A stretch of DNA of 64,000 nucleotides from Hyphomicrobiales bacterium (GTDB lineage Bacteria; Pseudomonadota; Alphaproteobacteria; Rhizobiales; Rhizobiaceae), in NCBI GenBank assembly GCA_900469345.1, contig UBWZ01000009.1, positions 1 through 64,000 on the forward strand, in the 5' to 3' direction. Under the pieces are notes generated by a model. That model worked only from the letters and a program-made list of their open reading frames with translations. It was not told the origin of the DNA and searched no databases. The stretch's first letter is position 1; each line of letters opens with the position of its first letter. The position numbers and the translations under genes are program-made. This document shows positions 28,808-37,867 of this stretch, one piece after another.

Positions 28808-30484
28808 TCAGGATCCCTCGCGAAAACCGTTGGTGATCGGGTAACGACGGTCGCGCCCGAAGCTCTTGGCGGTGATCTTCACACCGGGGGCCGCCTGCCG
28901 CCGCTTGTACTCGGCGGCATAGACGAGGTTTTCGACGCGGTGCACGGTCTCCCCGTCATGACCCCGCGCGACGATCTCGCCGGTCGCCATTTCCTTTTCG
29001 ATCAGACATTCGAGAATGTCGTCGAGCGCCGCATAGGGCGGCAGCGTATCCTGGTCCGTCTGGTGCGGCCGCAGCTCGGCTGACGGAGGTTTGGTGAAGA
29101 TGCTGGCGGGCATCACCTCGCCCGCCGGCCCGAGCGCTGTGGGCGGGCGATGACTGTTGCGCCAGGCCGCCAGGGCATAGACCTGCATCTTGTAGAGATC
29201 CTTGATCGGATTGAAGCCGCCATTCATATCGCCGTAGAGGGTCGCATAGCCGACGGAGATTTCCGATTTGTTGCCGGTCGTCACCACCATCGATCCGAAC
29301 CGGTTGGAGATCGCCATGAGGATCGCGCCGCGGGCGCGGCTTTGCAGGTTCTCTTCCGTGACCCCGGGAGGGGTGCCTGCGAAAAGATGGGCAAGCGATC
29401 GAGCAAAGCCGTCCACCGGCTCGCCGATGGCGACGCTGTCATGCCGGCAGTCGAGCAGCCGGGCACACTCGGCCGCATCCTGCAGCGACTGATCGGAGGT
29501 ATAACGGCAAGGCATCATGACGGTGCGAACCCGGTCCTTGCCGAGCGCGTCGACCGCAAGCGCGGCACAGAGCGCCGAGTCGATGCCGCCGGACAGGCCG
29601 AGCACGACGGACCGGAAACCGTTCTTGTTGACATAGTCGCGCAGACCCAGCAGGCAGGCCCGGTAATCGGCCTCCTCGTTTTCCGGAATGCGCGCCACCG
29701 GTCCCTCGCTGCAATGCCAACCGTCGCCGCGCCGCTCCCATGCCAGGACCGTCAGGGCCGGCTCGAACTGGCTGGCCTGGAAGGCGAGCGACCTGTCCGC
29801 GTTGAAGGCAAAGCTTGCGCCGTCGAAAACGAGTTCGTCCTGTCCGCCAACCTGATGGGCATAGACGAGCGGCAACCCCGTTTCGATGACCTGCCGCAGC
29901 ACGACCTGATGGCGGATGTCGACCTTGCCGCGATAATAGGGCGAGCCGTTGGGCGACAACAGCAGTTCGGCACCGCTTTCCGCCAGCGTTTCGCAAACTC
30001 CGAGGTCGCCCCAGATATCCTCGCAGATCGGCAGGCCGATCCGGACGCCGCGGTAGCTGACGGGACCGGGCATGGGACCTGCGACAAAGATGCGCTTCTC
30101 GTCGAATTCGCCGTGGTTCGGGAGGTCGACCTTGTCGCGCACGGCGATGACCTTGCCATCGTCCAGAACCGCCACCGAGTTGTGCCGCCCCGCCTCGCCC
30201 TGTCGCGGAAAGCCGATCACGACGCCCGGCCCGCCATCGGCGGTATCGGCCGCCAGATCGTCCAGTGCCTGCCGGCAGGTTTTCAGGAACGCCGGCTTCA
30301 GCACCAGATCTTCCGGCGGATAGCCGGAGAGGAAAAGTTCCGAGAACAGGACAAGATCCGCATCCTGCCAGGCCGCTTCGCGCCGCGCTTCCCGGGCAAG
30401 CGCCAGATTGCCCGCAACGTCTCCGACCGTCGGATTGAGCTGCGCGACGGCTATCCTGAAAGTCTGTCCCATAGTCTTTGTCAT
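28808..30484 (-). CDS. nadE: Glutamine-dependent NAD synthetase
   Basis: The 558-residue enzyme makes NAD from nicotinate adenine dinucleotide, ATP and glutamine. An N-terminal nitrilase-like glutaminase domain has the Glu-Lys-Cys triad (E49 in LFSELFLSGYPP, Lys in RDKVDLPN, Cys in GLPICEDIW). A C-terminal synthetase carries the PP-loop LGLSGGIDSALCAA. Starts at 30484 or 30472 are both possible. It heads a two-gene unit with the TolB-like gene. Confidence 0.94.
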   Translation of the reverse strand: MTKTMGQTFRIAVAQLNPTVGDVAGNLALAREARREAAWQDADLVLFSELFLSGYPPEDLVLKPAFLKTCRQALDDLAADTADGGPGVVIGFPRQGEAGRHNSVAVLDDGKVIAVRDKVDLPNHGEFDEKRIFVAGPMPGPVSYRGVRIGLPICEDIWGDLGVCETLAESGAELLLSPNGSPYYRGKVDIRHQVVLRQVIETGLPLVYAHQVGGQDELVFDGASFAFNADRSLAFQASQFEPALTVLAWERRGDGWHCSEGPVARIPENEEADYRACLLGLRDYVNKNGFRSVVLGLSGGIDSALCAALAVDALGKDRVRTVMMPCRYTSDQSLQDAAECARLLDCRHDSVAIGEPVDGFARSLAHLFAGTPPGVTEENLQSRARGAILMAISNRFGSMVVTTGNKSEISVGYATLYGDMNGGFNPIKDLYKMQVYALAAWRNSHRPPTALGPAGEVMPASIFTKPPSAELRPHQTDQDTLPPYAALDDILECLIEKEMATGEIVARGHDGETVHRVENLVYAAEYKRRQAAPGVKITAKSFGRDRRYPITNGFREGS

Positions 30485-30551
30485 GACACAGGTTTAGCGC
30501 CCGAACGGTTCCGCAACAACGCGGCAGCGCAGAAAAGCCTGGGGAGCGAGG

Positions 30552-31007
30552 TCAGCCGTCGTCGCCCGGGTAGCGCCTCGCGCCGTCATCGGGAAGCTCG
30601 TAGAAATCGCCCTTGTCCGCACAGTAGATATGCACGGCCGTGGCGACGCCGAGCGGCTGGTCGAAGGCTCCGGCGAGAATGGAGATGCCGTCGGCGCCGT
30701 CGGCCCGCCAGAACAGCGCAGAGCCGCAGGTGGAGCAGAAGCCGCGGCTCGCACTGTCGCTCGCCCGGTACCAGCTCAGCGTCTCTTGCCCCTCTATCGT
30801 CAGACGATCGACCGAAGTGCTGGTCGCGGCATAGTAGAGGCCGGTCTGCCGCCGGCATTGGGAGCAGTGGCAGGCGGTGACCGGCCGCAGCGGTCCCTCT
30901 GTTTGGAAGCTGACTGCGCCGCACAGGCAGTGCCCGGTATGGATCTCTTGCAATGGACGTTCCCCAGTTGACGCATCCAGTGTCGGCGGTGGTGGGCGCG
31001 ACGTCAA
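30552..31007 (-). CDS. GFA-family zinc-binding protein
   Basis: The 151-residue protein has GHCLCGAVSF, ACHCSQCRRQTG and FCSTCGSALFW, the cysteine pattern of the Gfa/CENP-V family of zinc proteins, whose namesake binds glutathione and formaldehyde. Most family members have no proven activity. The start is TTG at 31007 with AGG nine bases upstream. It reads toward nadE and ends 67 bases upstream of it. The shared hairpin at 31062-31093 lies upstream. Confidence 0.85.
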   Translation of the reverse strand: MTSRPPPPTLDASTGERPLQEIHTGHCLCGAVSFQTEGPLRPVTACHCSQCRRQTGLYYAATSTSVDRLTIEGQETLSWYRASDSASRGFCSTCGSALFWRADGADGISILAGAFDQPLGVATAVHIYCADKGDFYELPDDGARRYPGDDG

Positions 31008-31061
31008 ATCGATTCGCCTGAACGTATGGTTCGATGACCCGCTGCGGCAGGCGTGCGAAAC

Positions 31062-31093
31062 AAAAAAGGCCGGCGATGAAGCCGGCCTTTTTT
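31062..31093 (-). terminator. Terminator of the DAHP synthase gene
   Basis: An A6-GGCCGGC / GCCGGCC-T6 hairpin with a six-base loop lies 27 bases after the aroG stop. Read on the minus strand the six A residues become the T tract, so it terminates aroG and shields the GFA gene. Confidence 0.9.
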
Positions 31094-31119
31094 GTCGTCT
31101 GTCACGATCGCGCGGCGGT

Positions 31120-32493
31120 TCAGCCGTTGACGACCATCCTCTTTTCGTCGCGGCCGGTCTTCATCCGCTCTGCCAGCAGGAAGGCGAGTTCCAGGGCCTG
31201 GTCGGCATTGAGGCGCGGATCGCAGTGGGTGTGGTAGCGGTCCTGCAGGTCACCGGCGGTGACGGCGCGGGCGCCGCCCGTGCACTCCGTCACGTCCTTG
31301 CCGGTCATCTCAATATGGATGCCGCCCGGATGCGACCCCTCGGCCCGGTGGATCTGGAAGAAGCTCTCCACTTCCGACAGGATCCGGTCAAACGGACGGG
31401 TCTTGTAGTTGTTGAGCGTGATCGTGTTGCCATGCATGGGATCGCACGACCACACGACCTTGCGGCCTTCGCGCTCGACGGCGCGGATCAGCTTGGGCAG
31501 GTGGTCGGCGACCTTGTCGTAGCCGAAGCGGCAGATAAGCGTCAGCCGTCCGGCTTCGTCGGCCGGGTTGAGCGCGTCGATCAGCCTGATCAGGTCGTCC
31601 GGCTGCAGCGACGGACCACACTTCAGGCCGACCGGGTTCTTGATGCCGCGGAAGTATTCCACATGCGCATGATCGAGCTGGCGGGTGCGGTCGCCGATCC
31701 AGATCATGTGGCCGGAGGTGGCATACCAGTCGCCCGTGGTCGAATCGACGCGGGTCAGCGCTTCCTCATAGCCCAGAAGCAGCGCCTCGTGGCTGGTGAA
31801 GAAATCGGTTTCGCGCAGGCTCGGATTGTTGTCGGCGGAGATGCCGATCGCCTGCATGAAGTCCATTGTTTCGCTGATGCGATCGGCCAGCTTGCGGTAG
31901 CGCTCGCCCTGCGGGCTGTCCTTGACGAAGCCCAGCATCCACTTGTGGACGTTTTCGAGGTTGGCATAGCCGCCCATCGCGAAAGCGCGCAGCAGGTTAA
32001 GCGTCGCTGCCGACTGGCGGTAGGCGTCCAGCTGCCGTTCCGGGCTGGGGATGCGCGCCGCTTCGGTGAAATCGATGCCGTTGACGATGTCGCCGCGATA
32101 GCTCGGCAGCTCGATCTCGCCCTGCTTTTCGAAATTCGACGAGCGCGGCTTGGCGAACTGGCCGGCGATACGGCCAACCTTGACGACCGGCAACTGGGCG
32201 CCGAAGGTCAGCACCACGGCCATCTGCAGGAAGGCGCGGAAGAAGTCGCGGATGTTGTCGGCACCATGCTCGGCGAAGCTTTCGGCACAGTCGCCGCCCT
32301 GCAGCAGGAAGGCATTGCCTTCCGCCACGCTGGCGAGCTGCTTCTTCAGGCGACGCGCCTCACCGGCAAACACCAGCGGCGGAAAGGTCGAGAGCTGGGC
32401 TTCCGTCGCTGCCAAAGCAGCCTTGTCCGGAAAATCCGGAACCTGCTGGATCGGTTTGTGCCGCCAACTGTTCGGGGTCCAATTCTGTGCCAT
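31120..32493 (-). CDS. aroG: Class II 3-deoxy-7-phosphoheptulonate synthase
   Basis: DAHP synthase joins phosphoenolpyruvate and erythrose 4-phosphate, the first step of aromatic amino acid synthesis. The protein of about 457 residues is of the plant-like class [16 protein letters not shown] near the N-terminus, [31 protein letters not shown] and [10 protein letters not shown]. The ATG at 32493 has AGGTGAG upstream; a GTG at 32502 is less likely. It is monocistronic, with a strong terminator. Confidence 0.95.
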   Translation of the reverse strand: MAQNWTPNSWRHKPIQQVPDFPDKAALAATEAQLSTFPPLVFAGEARRLKKQLASVAEGNAFLLQGGDCAESFAEHGADNIRDFFRAFLQMAVVLTFGAQLPVVKVGRIAGQFAKPRSSNFEKQGEIELPSYRGDIVNGIDFTEAARIPSPERQLDAYRQSAATLNLLRAFAMGGYANLENVHKWMLGFVKDSPQGERYRKLADRISETMDFMQAIGISADNNPSLRETDFFTSHEALLLGYEEALTRVDSTTGDWYATSGHMIWIGDRTRQLDHAHVEYFRGIKNPVGLKCGPSLQPDDLIRLIDALNPADEAGRLTLICRFGYDKVADHLPKLIRAVEREGRKVVWSCDPMHGNTITLNNYKTRPFDRILSEVESFFQIHRAEGSHPGGIHIEMTGKDVTECTGGARAVTAGDLQDRYHTHCDPRLNADQALELAFLLAERMKTGRDEKRMVVNG

Positions 32494-32737
32494 CTCACTC
32501 ACCTATACACCCGCGGCGGATTTGCCGGGGCACCGTCTCTCGGATTTGAGCCGGGCTTATAAACCTTAACGAAAGCCTTGCATAGACGCTTCGTCGGAGC
32601 AGACCGAACGGCTGCGAGCTTGCCGGCCGGCTGGTGCGATCGCTTATATTTACTTTGCCTTTACGACGGCGATTAAGCGGCATTTCACGTCTTTGAGCGA
32701 TCCTCCTGCCATGACACCGTTAGGAGTGGGACACCGC

Positions 32738-34048
32738 ATGCGCCGGTTCTGGAACGATCGCAGAGGAAATTTCGGCGTGATGACGGCGTTGCTGCTGGTG
32801 CCGCTTTGTGGCGCCGCCGGGCTTGCCGTGGATTTCGGTCGCGCGCTTTCGGTCAAATCCGAGCTCGCCGCTGCCGCCGATGCGGCGGCGGTCGGCGCCA
32901 TCGCCGAAAAATCCAAGGCCGTCGCACAGGCGCTCGCGATCCAGGGTGACGGCAGCGTCACGCTCGACAAGTCGGAAGCCCGTGCCCTGTTCTTCGGCCA
33001 GATCCCGCCCGACCTTTCCGATGTCCCGGTCGACGTGGACATCGTGCTCACCAAGACCAACGGGGTGATCACGTCGCGCGTGGCCTACAAGGCGGCCATG
33101 CCGACCACCATCATGCGGGTGCTCGGGCGCAACGAAGTCAACGTGTCGGACACGGTCACGGCGCAGTACCAGACCCCGTCCTTCCTTGACTTCTACATGC
33201 TGCTCGACAACACGCCATCGATGGGCGTGGGCGCCACGCCGGCCGACGTCGCCAAGTTGCGGGCCGCCACGGCCAACGGTCGCGGCGGCGCGGACAAGGA
33301 CTGCGCCTTCGCCTGCCATATTGTGTCCGAGAGCGGCGTCGAGGATACCGGCAGCTATTACTACCTCGCCAAGTCGATCGGCGCGACGATCCGCATCGAC
33401 GTGGTCGCCGACGCAGTCGCGGCGCTGATGAGCACCGCCAAGGTGACGCAGACGGTCACCGGCCAGTTCCGGATGTCGGCCTATACTTTCGGCAAGACCG
33501 CGCTCGACGCCGGTCTCTATACGGTCGCCACGCCCACCACCGATTTCGATAGCGTCAGCAAGGCGACCTCCAAGATCGAACTGATGAGCATTCCGAGCCA
33601 CAGCTACCCGAACAACCAGACCGACTACAACGCGGCGCTGAGCGGCATCGGTGACAAGATCAAGTCGACCGGCGGCGGCACCAGCAGCGCCGACCGTCAG
33701 GCGATCGTCTTCCTGGTTGCCGACGGCGTCGGCGATGCGGCCCGATCCAACTGCACGAAGAAGCTGGCCAGCGGGCCGCGCTGCATGGAGCCTCTCGACT
33801 CCCAGTATTGCGACACGCTGAAAGCACGCGGGATCAAGGTCGCGGTGCTCTACACGACCTATCTGCCGCTGCCCGAAAACAGCTTCTACAAGAGCTGGAT
33901 CGCTCCCTTCCAGACGGAGATCCCCAACAAGATGAAGGCCTGCGCCAGCACCGGCTACTACTTCGAGGTGACCCCGACCCAGGGCATTTCCGACGCCATG
34001 AACGCGCTGTTCCACAGGATCGTCAGCACGCCCCGCATCACCAGCTAG
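32738..34048 (+). CDS. TadG-like pilus-type protein with von Willebrand A domain
   Basis: The 436-residue protein opens RRFWNDRRGNFGVMTALLLV, the TadE/TadG N-terminal pattern, with one membrane helix (about residues 14-32). A von Willebrand A domain follows; its metal site reads LLDNTPSMG (D-x-T-x-S in place of D-x-S-x-S). Such proteins occur in Flp pilus gene clusters, but no other tad gene is in the window, so it looks like an orphan relative. ATG 32738 has AGGAG eleven bases upstream; starts at 32693 and 32711 lack a ribosome site. Confidence 0.82.
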   Translation: MRRFWNDRRGNFGVMTALLLVPLCGAAGLAVDFGRALSVKSELAAAADAAAVGAIAEKSKAVAQALAIQGDGSVTLDKSEARALFFGQIPPDLSDVPVDVDIVLTKTNGVITSRVAYKAAMPTTIMRVLGRNEVNVSDTVTAQYQTPSFLDFYMLLDNTPSMGVGATPADVAKLRAATANGRGGADKDCAFACHIVSESGVEDTGSYYYLAKSIGATIRIDVVADAVAALMSTAKVTQTVTGQFRMSAYTFGKTALDAGLYTVATPTTDFDSVSKATSKIELMSIPSHSYPNNQTDYNAALSGIGDKIKSTGGGTSSADRQAIVFLVADGVGDAARSNCTKKLASGPRCMEPLDSQYCDTLKARGIKVAVLYTTYLPLPENSFYKSWIAPFQTEIPNKMKACASTGYYFEVTPTQGISDAMNALFHRIVSTPRITS

Positions 34049-34075
34049 CGGGGTCGCCGACCGATCCCGACGGGG

Positions 34076-35464
34076 TCAGACCCGCTCGCCGTCCCTGACC
34101 CGGTAGCTCGGCGTGTACATGGTCACCAGCTCTTCGGCGGCGGTCGGATGGACGGCCATGGTGCGGTCGAAATCATCCTTGGTGGCGCCGGCCTTCAAAG
34201 TCACGCCCAGGAGCTGCGCCATCTCGCCGGCATCGTGGCCGAGGATATGGGCGCCGACCACCTTGCGGCTGGCCGCATCGACGACCAGCTTCATGATCGT
34301 CTTTTCGGAGCGTCCGGTCAGCGTCGCCTTCATCGGCCGGAACTCGGCGCGGTAGATGTCGAGCTCCGGATAGCGGGACGCTGCCTCCTCTTCCGACAGG
34401 CCGACGGTGCCGATTTCCGGCTGCGAGAAGACGGCGGTCGGAATGAGGTCGTAGTCCGGCGAGGTCGGGTTGTTCTTGTAGACGGTCTCGATAAAGCACA
34501 TGGCTTCGTGGATCGCGACCGGCGTCAGCTGGACCCGGTTGGTGACGTCGCCCAGTGCATAGATGTTCTCGACATTGGTGCGGGAATAGTCGTCGACCAC
34601 GACGGCGCCACGCTCGTCGAGCTCGACACCTGCGGCATCCAGCCCCAGCCCATCGGTGTTCGGGTCGCGTCCGAGCGCCAGCATGACCTTGTCGACGGCG
34701 ATCGTCTCGCCGCATTTGGTCTTGGCGATAAAGCCGCCGGCCGGTGTCTCGGTCACCTCGTTGAGGACATCGGTGAGGATGATGCGGATGCCCTTCTCCA
34801 CCATCGCCTTGTGCAGGCCCTGGCGCATGTCCTGGTCGAAGCGGGAGAGGATTTCCTGGCCGCGATAGATGAGCGTCGTGTCGACGCCGAGCCCGTGGAA
34901 GATATTGGCGAATTCCACGGCGATGTAGCCGCCGCCGGCAATCAGAATGGAGCGCGGCAGTTCTTCGAGGTCAAAGGCCTCGTTAGAGGAGATGCACAGC
35001 TCGTAGCCAGGCAGCGAGGCGTGCGGATTCGGAGTGCCGCCGGTCGCGATGACGATCTTGTCAGCCGTCACCGTCTTGCCGGACGTGACCAGCCGGATGC
35101 TGTGGGGATCGACGAGTTCGGCGCGGCTGGCGATGATTTCGGCGCCGTTGTTTTCCAGCCCGCGACGATAGAGGCCCTCGAGGCGGGTGATCTCGCGGTC
35201 CTTGGCGGCGATCAGCTTCTTCCAGTCGAAGCTGCTTTCGCCGACCTCCCAGCCGTAGCCGGCCGCATCCTCGAAATGCTCCGCATATTGCGACGCGTAG
35301 ACGAGAAGCTTCTTCGGCACGCAGCCGCGGATGACGCAGGTGCCGCCGAAGCGGTATTCCTCGGCAATGCCGACGCGCTTGCCGAGCGACGCGGCGACGC
35401 GCGCGGCCCTTACCCCGCCCGAGCCGCCACCGATGACAAACAGGTCATAATCATAGGCAGCCAT
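34076..35464 (-). CDS. gor: Glutathione-disulfide reductase
   Basis: The 462-residue flavoenzyme reduces glutathione disulfide with NADPH. The FAD site is GGGSGGVRAARVA (residues 12-24), the redox pair C43-x4-C48 is in GGTCVIRGCVPKK, and the active base is in VHPTAAEELVTM near the C-terminus. AAAGGAG lies six bases upstream of the ATG. It is monocistronic and reads away from rpiA's neighbour. Confidence 0.95.
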   Translation of the reverse strand: MAAYDYDLFVIGGGSGGVRAARVAASLGKRVGIAEEYRFGGTCVIRGCVPKKLLVYASQYAEHFEDAAGYGWEVGESSFDWKKLIAAKDREITRLEGLYRRGLENNGAEIIASRAELVDPHSIRLVTSGKTVTADKIVIATGGTPNPHASLPGYELCISSNEAFDLEELPRSILIAGGGYIAVEFANIFHGLGVDTTLIYRGQEILSRFDQDMRQGLHKAMVEKGIRIILTDVLNEVTETPAGGFIAKTKCGETIAVDKVMLALGRDPNTDGLGLDAAGVELDERGAVVVDDYSRTNVENIYALGDVTNRVQLTPVAIHEAMCFIETVYKNNPTSPDYDLIPTAVFSQPEIGTVGLSEEEAASRYPELDIYRAEFRPMKATLTGRSEKTIMKLVVDAASRKVVGAHILGHDAGEMAQLLGVTLKAGATKDDFDRTMAVHPTAAEELVTMYTPSYRVRDGERV

Positions 35465-35527
35465 GGCATTCTCCTTTGGGCAGGCGGCGGGTCGCGCCTG
35501 ATATAGGGCCTGGCGCCGACAAGCAAA

Positions 35528-35547
35528 AGCCCGGATCGCTCCGGGCT
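35528..35547 (-). terminator. Terminator of the DUF2059 gene
   Basis: An 8-bp stem (AGCCCGGA with TCCGGGCT) and a 4-base loop are followed on the minus strand by TTTTGC. It lies 30 bases after the stop of the DUF2059 gene. Confidence 0.7.
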
Positions 35548-35577
35548 CTGTCTAACTCTGCATAAACCGCGACAGGA

Positions 35578-36219
35578 TCAGGGCTTGGGTGCCGGCGGCA
35601 CGGTCAGCTTCAGGGGCGCGCTCGGCTTGGCGGCAGCGGCAGGCTTGGCTGCCGGCTTGGCGGGCGTTGCGGCCGCATCGGCAGGTGCGGGATCGACCGC
35701 GGGAGCCTGGACGGGCGTGGAATCGATGACGCCCTTGAGCTTCGCCGTGCTCTGGTTGGTCAGGTCGCGGGAAATGCCGTTCGCCCAGATCTGTGCGGCC
35801 TTGCCGAGCTCGCGCGAAACGAGCGGCTGGTTGGTCAGAAGCTTCTTGCCGGTCTCGGTGTTGAAGAACGTCGAGATCGACTTCAGTTCCTCGGCCGTGA
35901 AGCTCTTGGCATAGATGGTGGCGGCTTCTTTTTCGAGGTCGGCGCGGCGCGACGCAAGTGCCAGCGCCTGCTGGTCGACGACGGACGAGATCTGGGTCTG
36001 GAAGTTTGGCGACGCCTGGATGAACTGGCCCTTGAGGCGTTCGGCCACGGCCGGGAGAATATTGTCGTAGACGTCCGTCGCCTTCAGCGCCGTGATCGCG
36101 TCCCGGGCAGCGGCAAGCTGGGCGTCGGAGACTTCCTGGGCCTGCGCCGAGAAGGTCATGGCGCCGGTCAGAAGGACAGCGAGAGCGGCGGCACGGCCGA
36201 ATACCGCGTGATTGATCAT
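35578..36219 (-). CDS. Exported DUF2059-family protein
   Basis: The 213-residue protein has a signal peptide cut after SAQA (residues 24-27). The DUF2059 helical domain follows (about residues 35-165), with motifs such as YAKSFTAEELKSISTFFNTE and TGKKLL. A Pro/Ala/Lys-rich tail of about 45 residues ends it. Function of the family is unknown. It follows rpiA by 13 bases on the same strand, so both are likely one transcript. The ATG has AGGAG nine bases upstream. Confidence 0.83.
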   Translation of the reverse strand: MINHAVFGRAAALAVLLTGAMTFSAQAQEVSDAQLAAARDAITALKATDVYDNILPAVAERLKGQFIQASPNFQTQISSVVDQQALALASRRADLEKEAATIYAKSFTAEELKSISTFFNTETGKKLLTNQPLVSRELGKAAQIWANGISRDLTNQSTAKLKGVIDSTPVQAPAVDPAPADAAATPAKPAAKPAAAAKPSAPLKLTVPPAPKP

Positions 36220-36232
36220 GGGTTGTCTGCTC

Positions 36233-36931
36233 CTAGTTATTTCGCCTCAGCGTCCGCGCACCCGCCTCGCCGGCGATGATCGCTAAGGACGCCATGTGAA
36301 TGAAAAGCCCGTGTTCCACCACACCGGGGATGGAATTCAGTTCGCCAGAGAGAGCCTCTGCATCAGGAATACGGCCAAAAGATGCGTCGAAGATGTAGTG
36401 GCCGCCATCCGTCATGAACACGTCTTCGCCGCTTTGCCGCAAGGTCAGCGCACCGCTGAGGCCAAGCCGCGAGGCCGCCTTCTCGATCGCGATGCAGGTG
36501 GCCTTGTGACCGAAGGGATTGACTTCGATGGGCAGCGGAAAGGCTCCGAGCGTCGTGACCAGCTTGCTTTCATCGGCGATCACCAGCACCCGGGCGGAGG
36601 TCGAGGCAACGATCTTCTCGCGCAACAGCGCGCCGCCGCCACCCTTGATCAGGGTCAGATTGGCGTCGAGTTCGTCGGCGCCGTCAACGGTGAGGTCCAG
36701 CTCGGGCATCTCGTCCAGCGACTTCAACGGCACGCCAAGCTCGACGCACAGCCGTGCCGTGCGCTCGGATGTCGGCACGCCCTGGATCCGCAGCCCGCCA
36801 TGCACCTTTTCGGCCAGCAGGCGCACGAATTCCTCGGCGGTCGAACCGGTGCCGATGCCGAGCCGCATGCCATCCTCGACATGCGCCAGGGCTGCCTCGG
36901 CCGCCTTGACCTTCATTTCCCGGGCGTCCAT
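36233..36931 (-). CDS. rpiA: Ribose-5-phosphate isomerase A
   Basis: RpiA interconverts ribose 5-phosphate and ribulose 5-phosphate in the pentose phosphate pathway. The 232-residue length is standard. Motifs are [15 protein letters not shown] near residue 25, [24 protein letters not shown] and [10 protein letters not shown]. It is followed closely by the DUF2059 gene. It is divergent from gph, another sugar-phosphate-related gene. Confidence 0.95.
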   Translation of the reverse strand: MDAREMKVKAAEAALAHVEDGMRLGIGTGSTAEEFVRLLAEKVHGGLRIQGVPTSERTARLCVELGVPLKSLDEMPELDLTVDGADELDANLTLIKGGGGALLREKIVASTSARVLVIADESKLVTTLGAFPLPIEVNPFGHKATCIAIEKAASRLGLSGALTLRQSGEDVFMTDGGHYIFDASFGRIPDAEALSGELNSIPGVVEHGLFIHMASLAIIAGEAGARTLRRNN

Positions 36932-37102
36932 CCGCCAGTCGCTCCCCGCTGTTTCGTCGAGTGCTGTTTACACGCTGGTTTTCGCAAGTGAAAGTCCCCC
37001 CGCCCCGGTTTTGAGGCGCAAGCCCCGCCGGCCTTCCGCATTTGCAATTGCGCGGGGATTTGACTATTGCGGGCACATCCCGACCGATCACGCGAGGCAT
37101 TC

Positions 37103-37792
37103 TTGAGCACCCCCATCGTTCTCTTCGACCTCGACGGCACGCTCGTCGACACGGCGCCGGACCTCATCGACAGCCTCAACCACACGATTACCGCCGTCGG
37201 CCTCGAACCTGTCTCCTTCGACGATGTCACCTACCTTGTCGGCCAGGGCGTGCGGGTGATGATCCGGCGGGCCTTCGAGTTGCGCCAAGCGCGGCTTGAC
37301 GACGCGTTGTTCGAAACCCTGATCGACCGCTTCATGGTCCATTACGCGGGCCAGATGCCAGGCCGCAGCCAGATCTATCCGGGCGTGCTCGAGTGTCTCG
37401 ACCGCCTCTCAGCGGCGGGGATGACGCTTGCCGTCTGCACCAACAAGCCGCATGACCTCGCTTTGCTGCTGATGGGTAAGCTCGGTCTGTCCGACCGTTT
37501 TGCGGCCATTACCGGGGGCGATACTTTCGCCATGCGCAAGCCGGATGCGGGCCATATCCTCGGCACGATCGGGATGGCGAATGCCGAGCCAAGCCGGAGC
37601 CTGATGGTCGGCGACAGCGTCAACGACATTCTTGCCGCCAAGAACGCCGGCATCGCCTCGATCGCCGTCTCCTTTGGCTATTCCGACGTGCCGGTCGAAC
37701 AGCTCGAGCCGGACCATGTGATCGCCGGTTACGAGGAACTGACGGCCGAGCTCGTCGAGCGACTGCTGGCGCGCCGGCCGGACGCGGCCTAG
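37103..37792 (+). CDS. gph: Phosphoglycolate phosphatase (HAD family)
   Basis: The 229-residue HAD hydrolase removes phosphate from 2-phosphoglycolate. All HAD motifs are visible: FDLDGTLVDT (I), CTNKP (II), MRKPD (III) and VGDSVNDI (IV). The start is TTG at 37103 with GAGG five bases upstream. The frame is open from 37067, but the extra residues look non-coding. It ends at a strong terminator shared with the convergent L,D-transpeptidase gene. Confidence 0.9.
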   Translation: MSTPIVLFDLDGTLVDTAPDLIDSLNHTITAVGLEPVSFDDVTYLVGQGVRVMIRRAFELRQARLDDALFETLIDRFMVHYAGQMPGRSQIYPGVLECLDRLSAAGMTLAVCTNKPHDLALLLMGKLGLSDRFAAITGGDTFAMRKPDAGHILGTIGMANAEPSRSLMVGDSVNDILAAKNAGIASIAVSFGYSDVPVEQLEPDHVIAGYEELTAELVERLLARRPDAA

Positions 37793-37813
37793 CGCCACCC
37801 CTTACCTTCAATG

Positions 37814-37844
37814 AAAAAAGGCGGCCCCGTTGACCGCCTTTTTT
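37814..37844. terminator. Bidirectional terminator between gph and the L,D-transpeptidase gene
   Basis: An A6-GGCGG / CCGCC-T6 hairpin with a nine-base loop lies between two convergent genes. The symmetric A and T tracts let it end both transcripts. Confidence 0.88.
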
Positions 37845-37867
37845 CGTGTCGTGATCGTGCAACCCTA

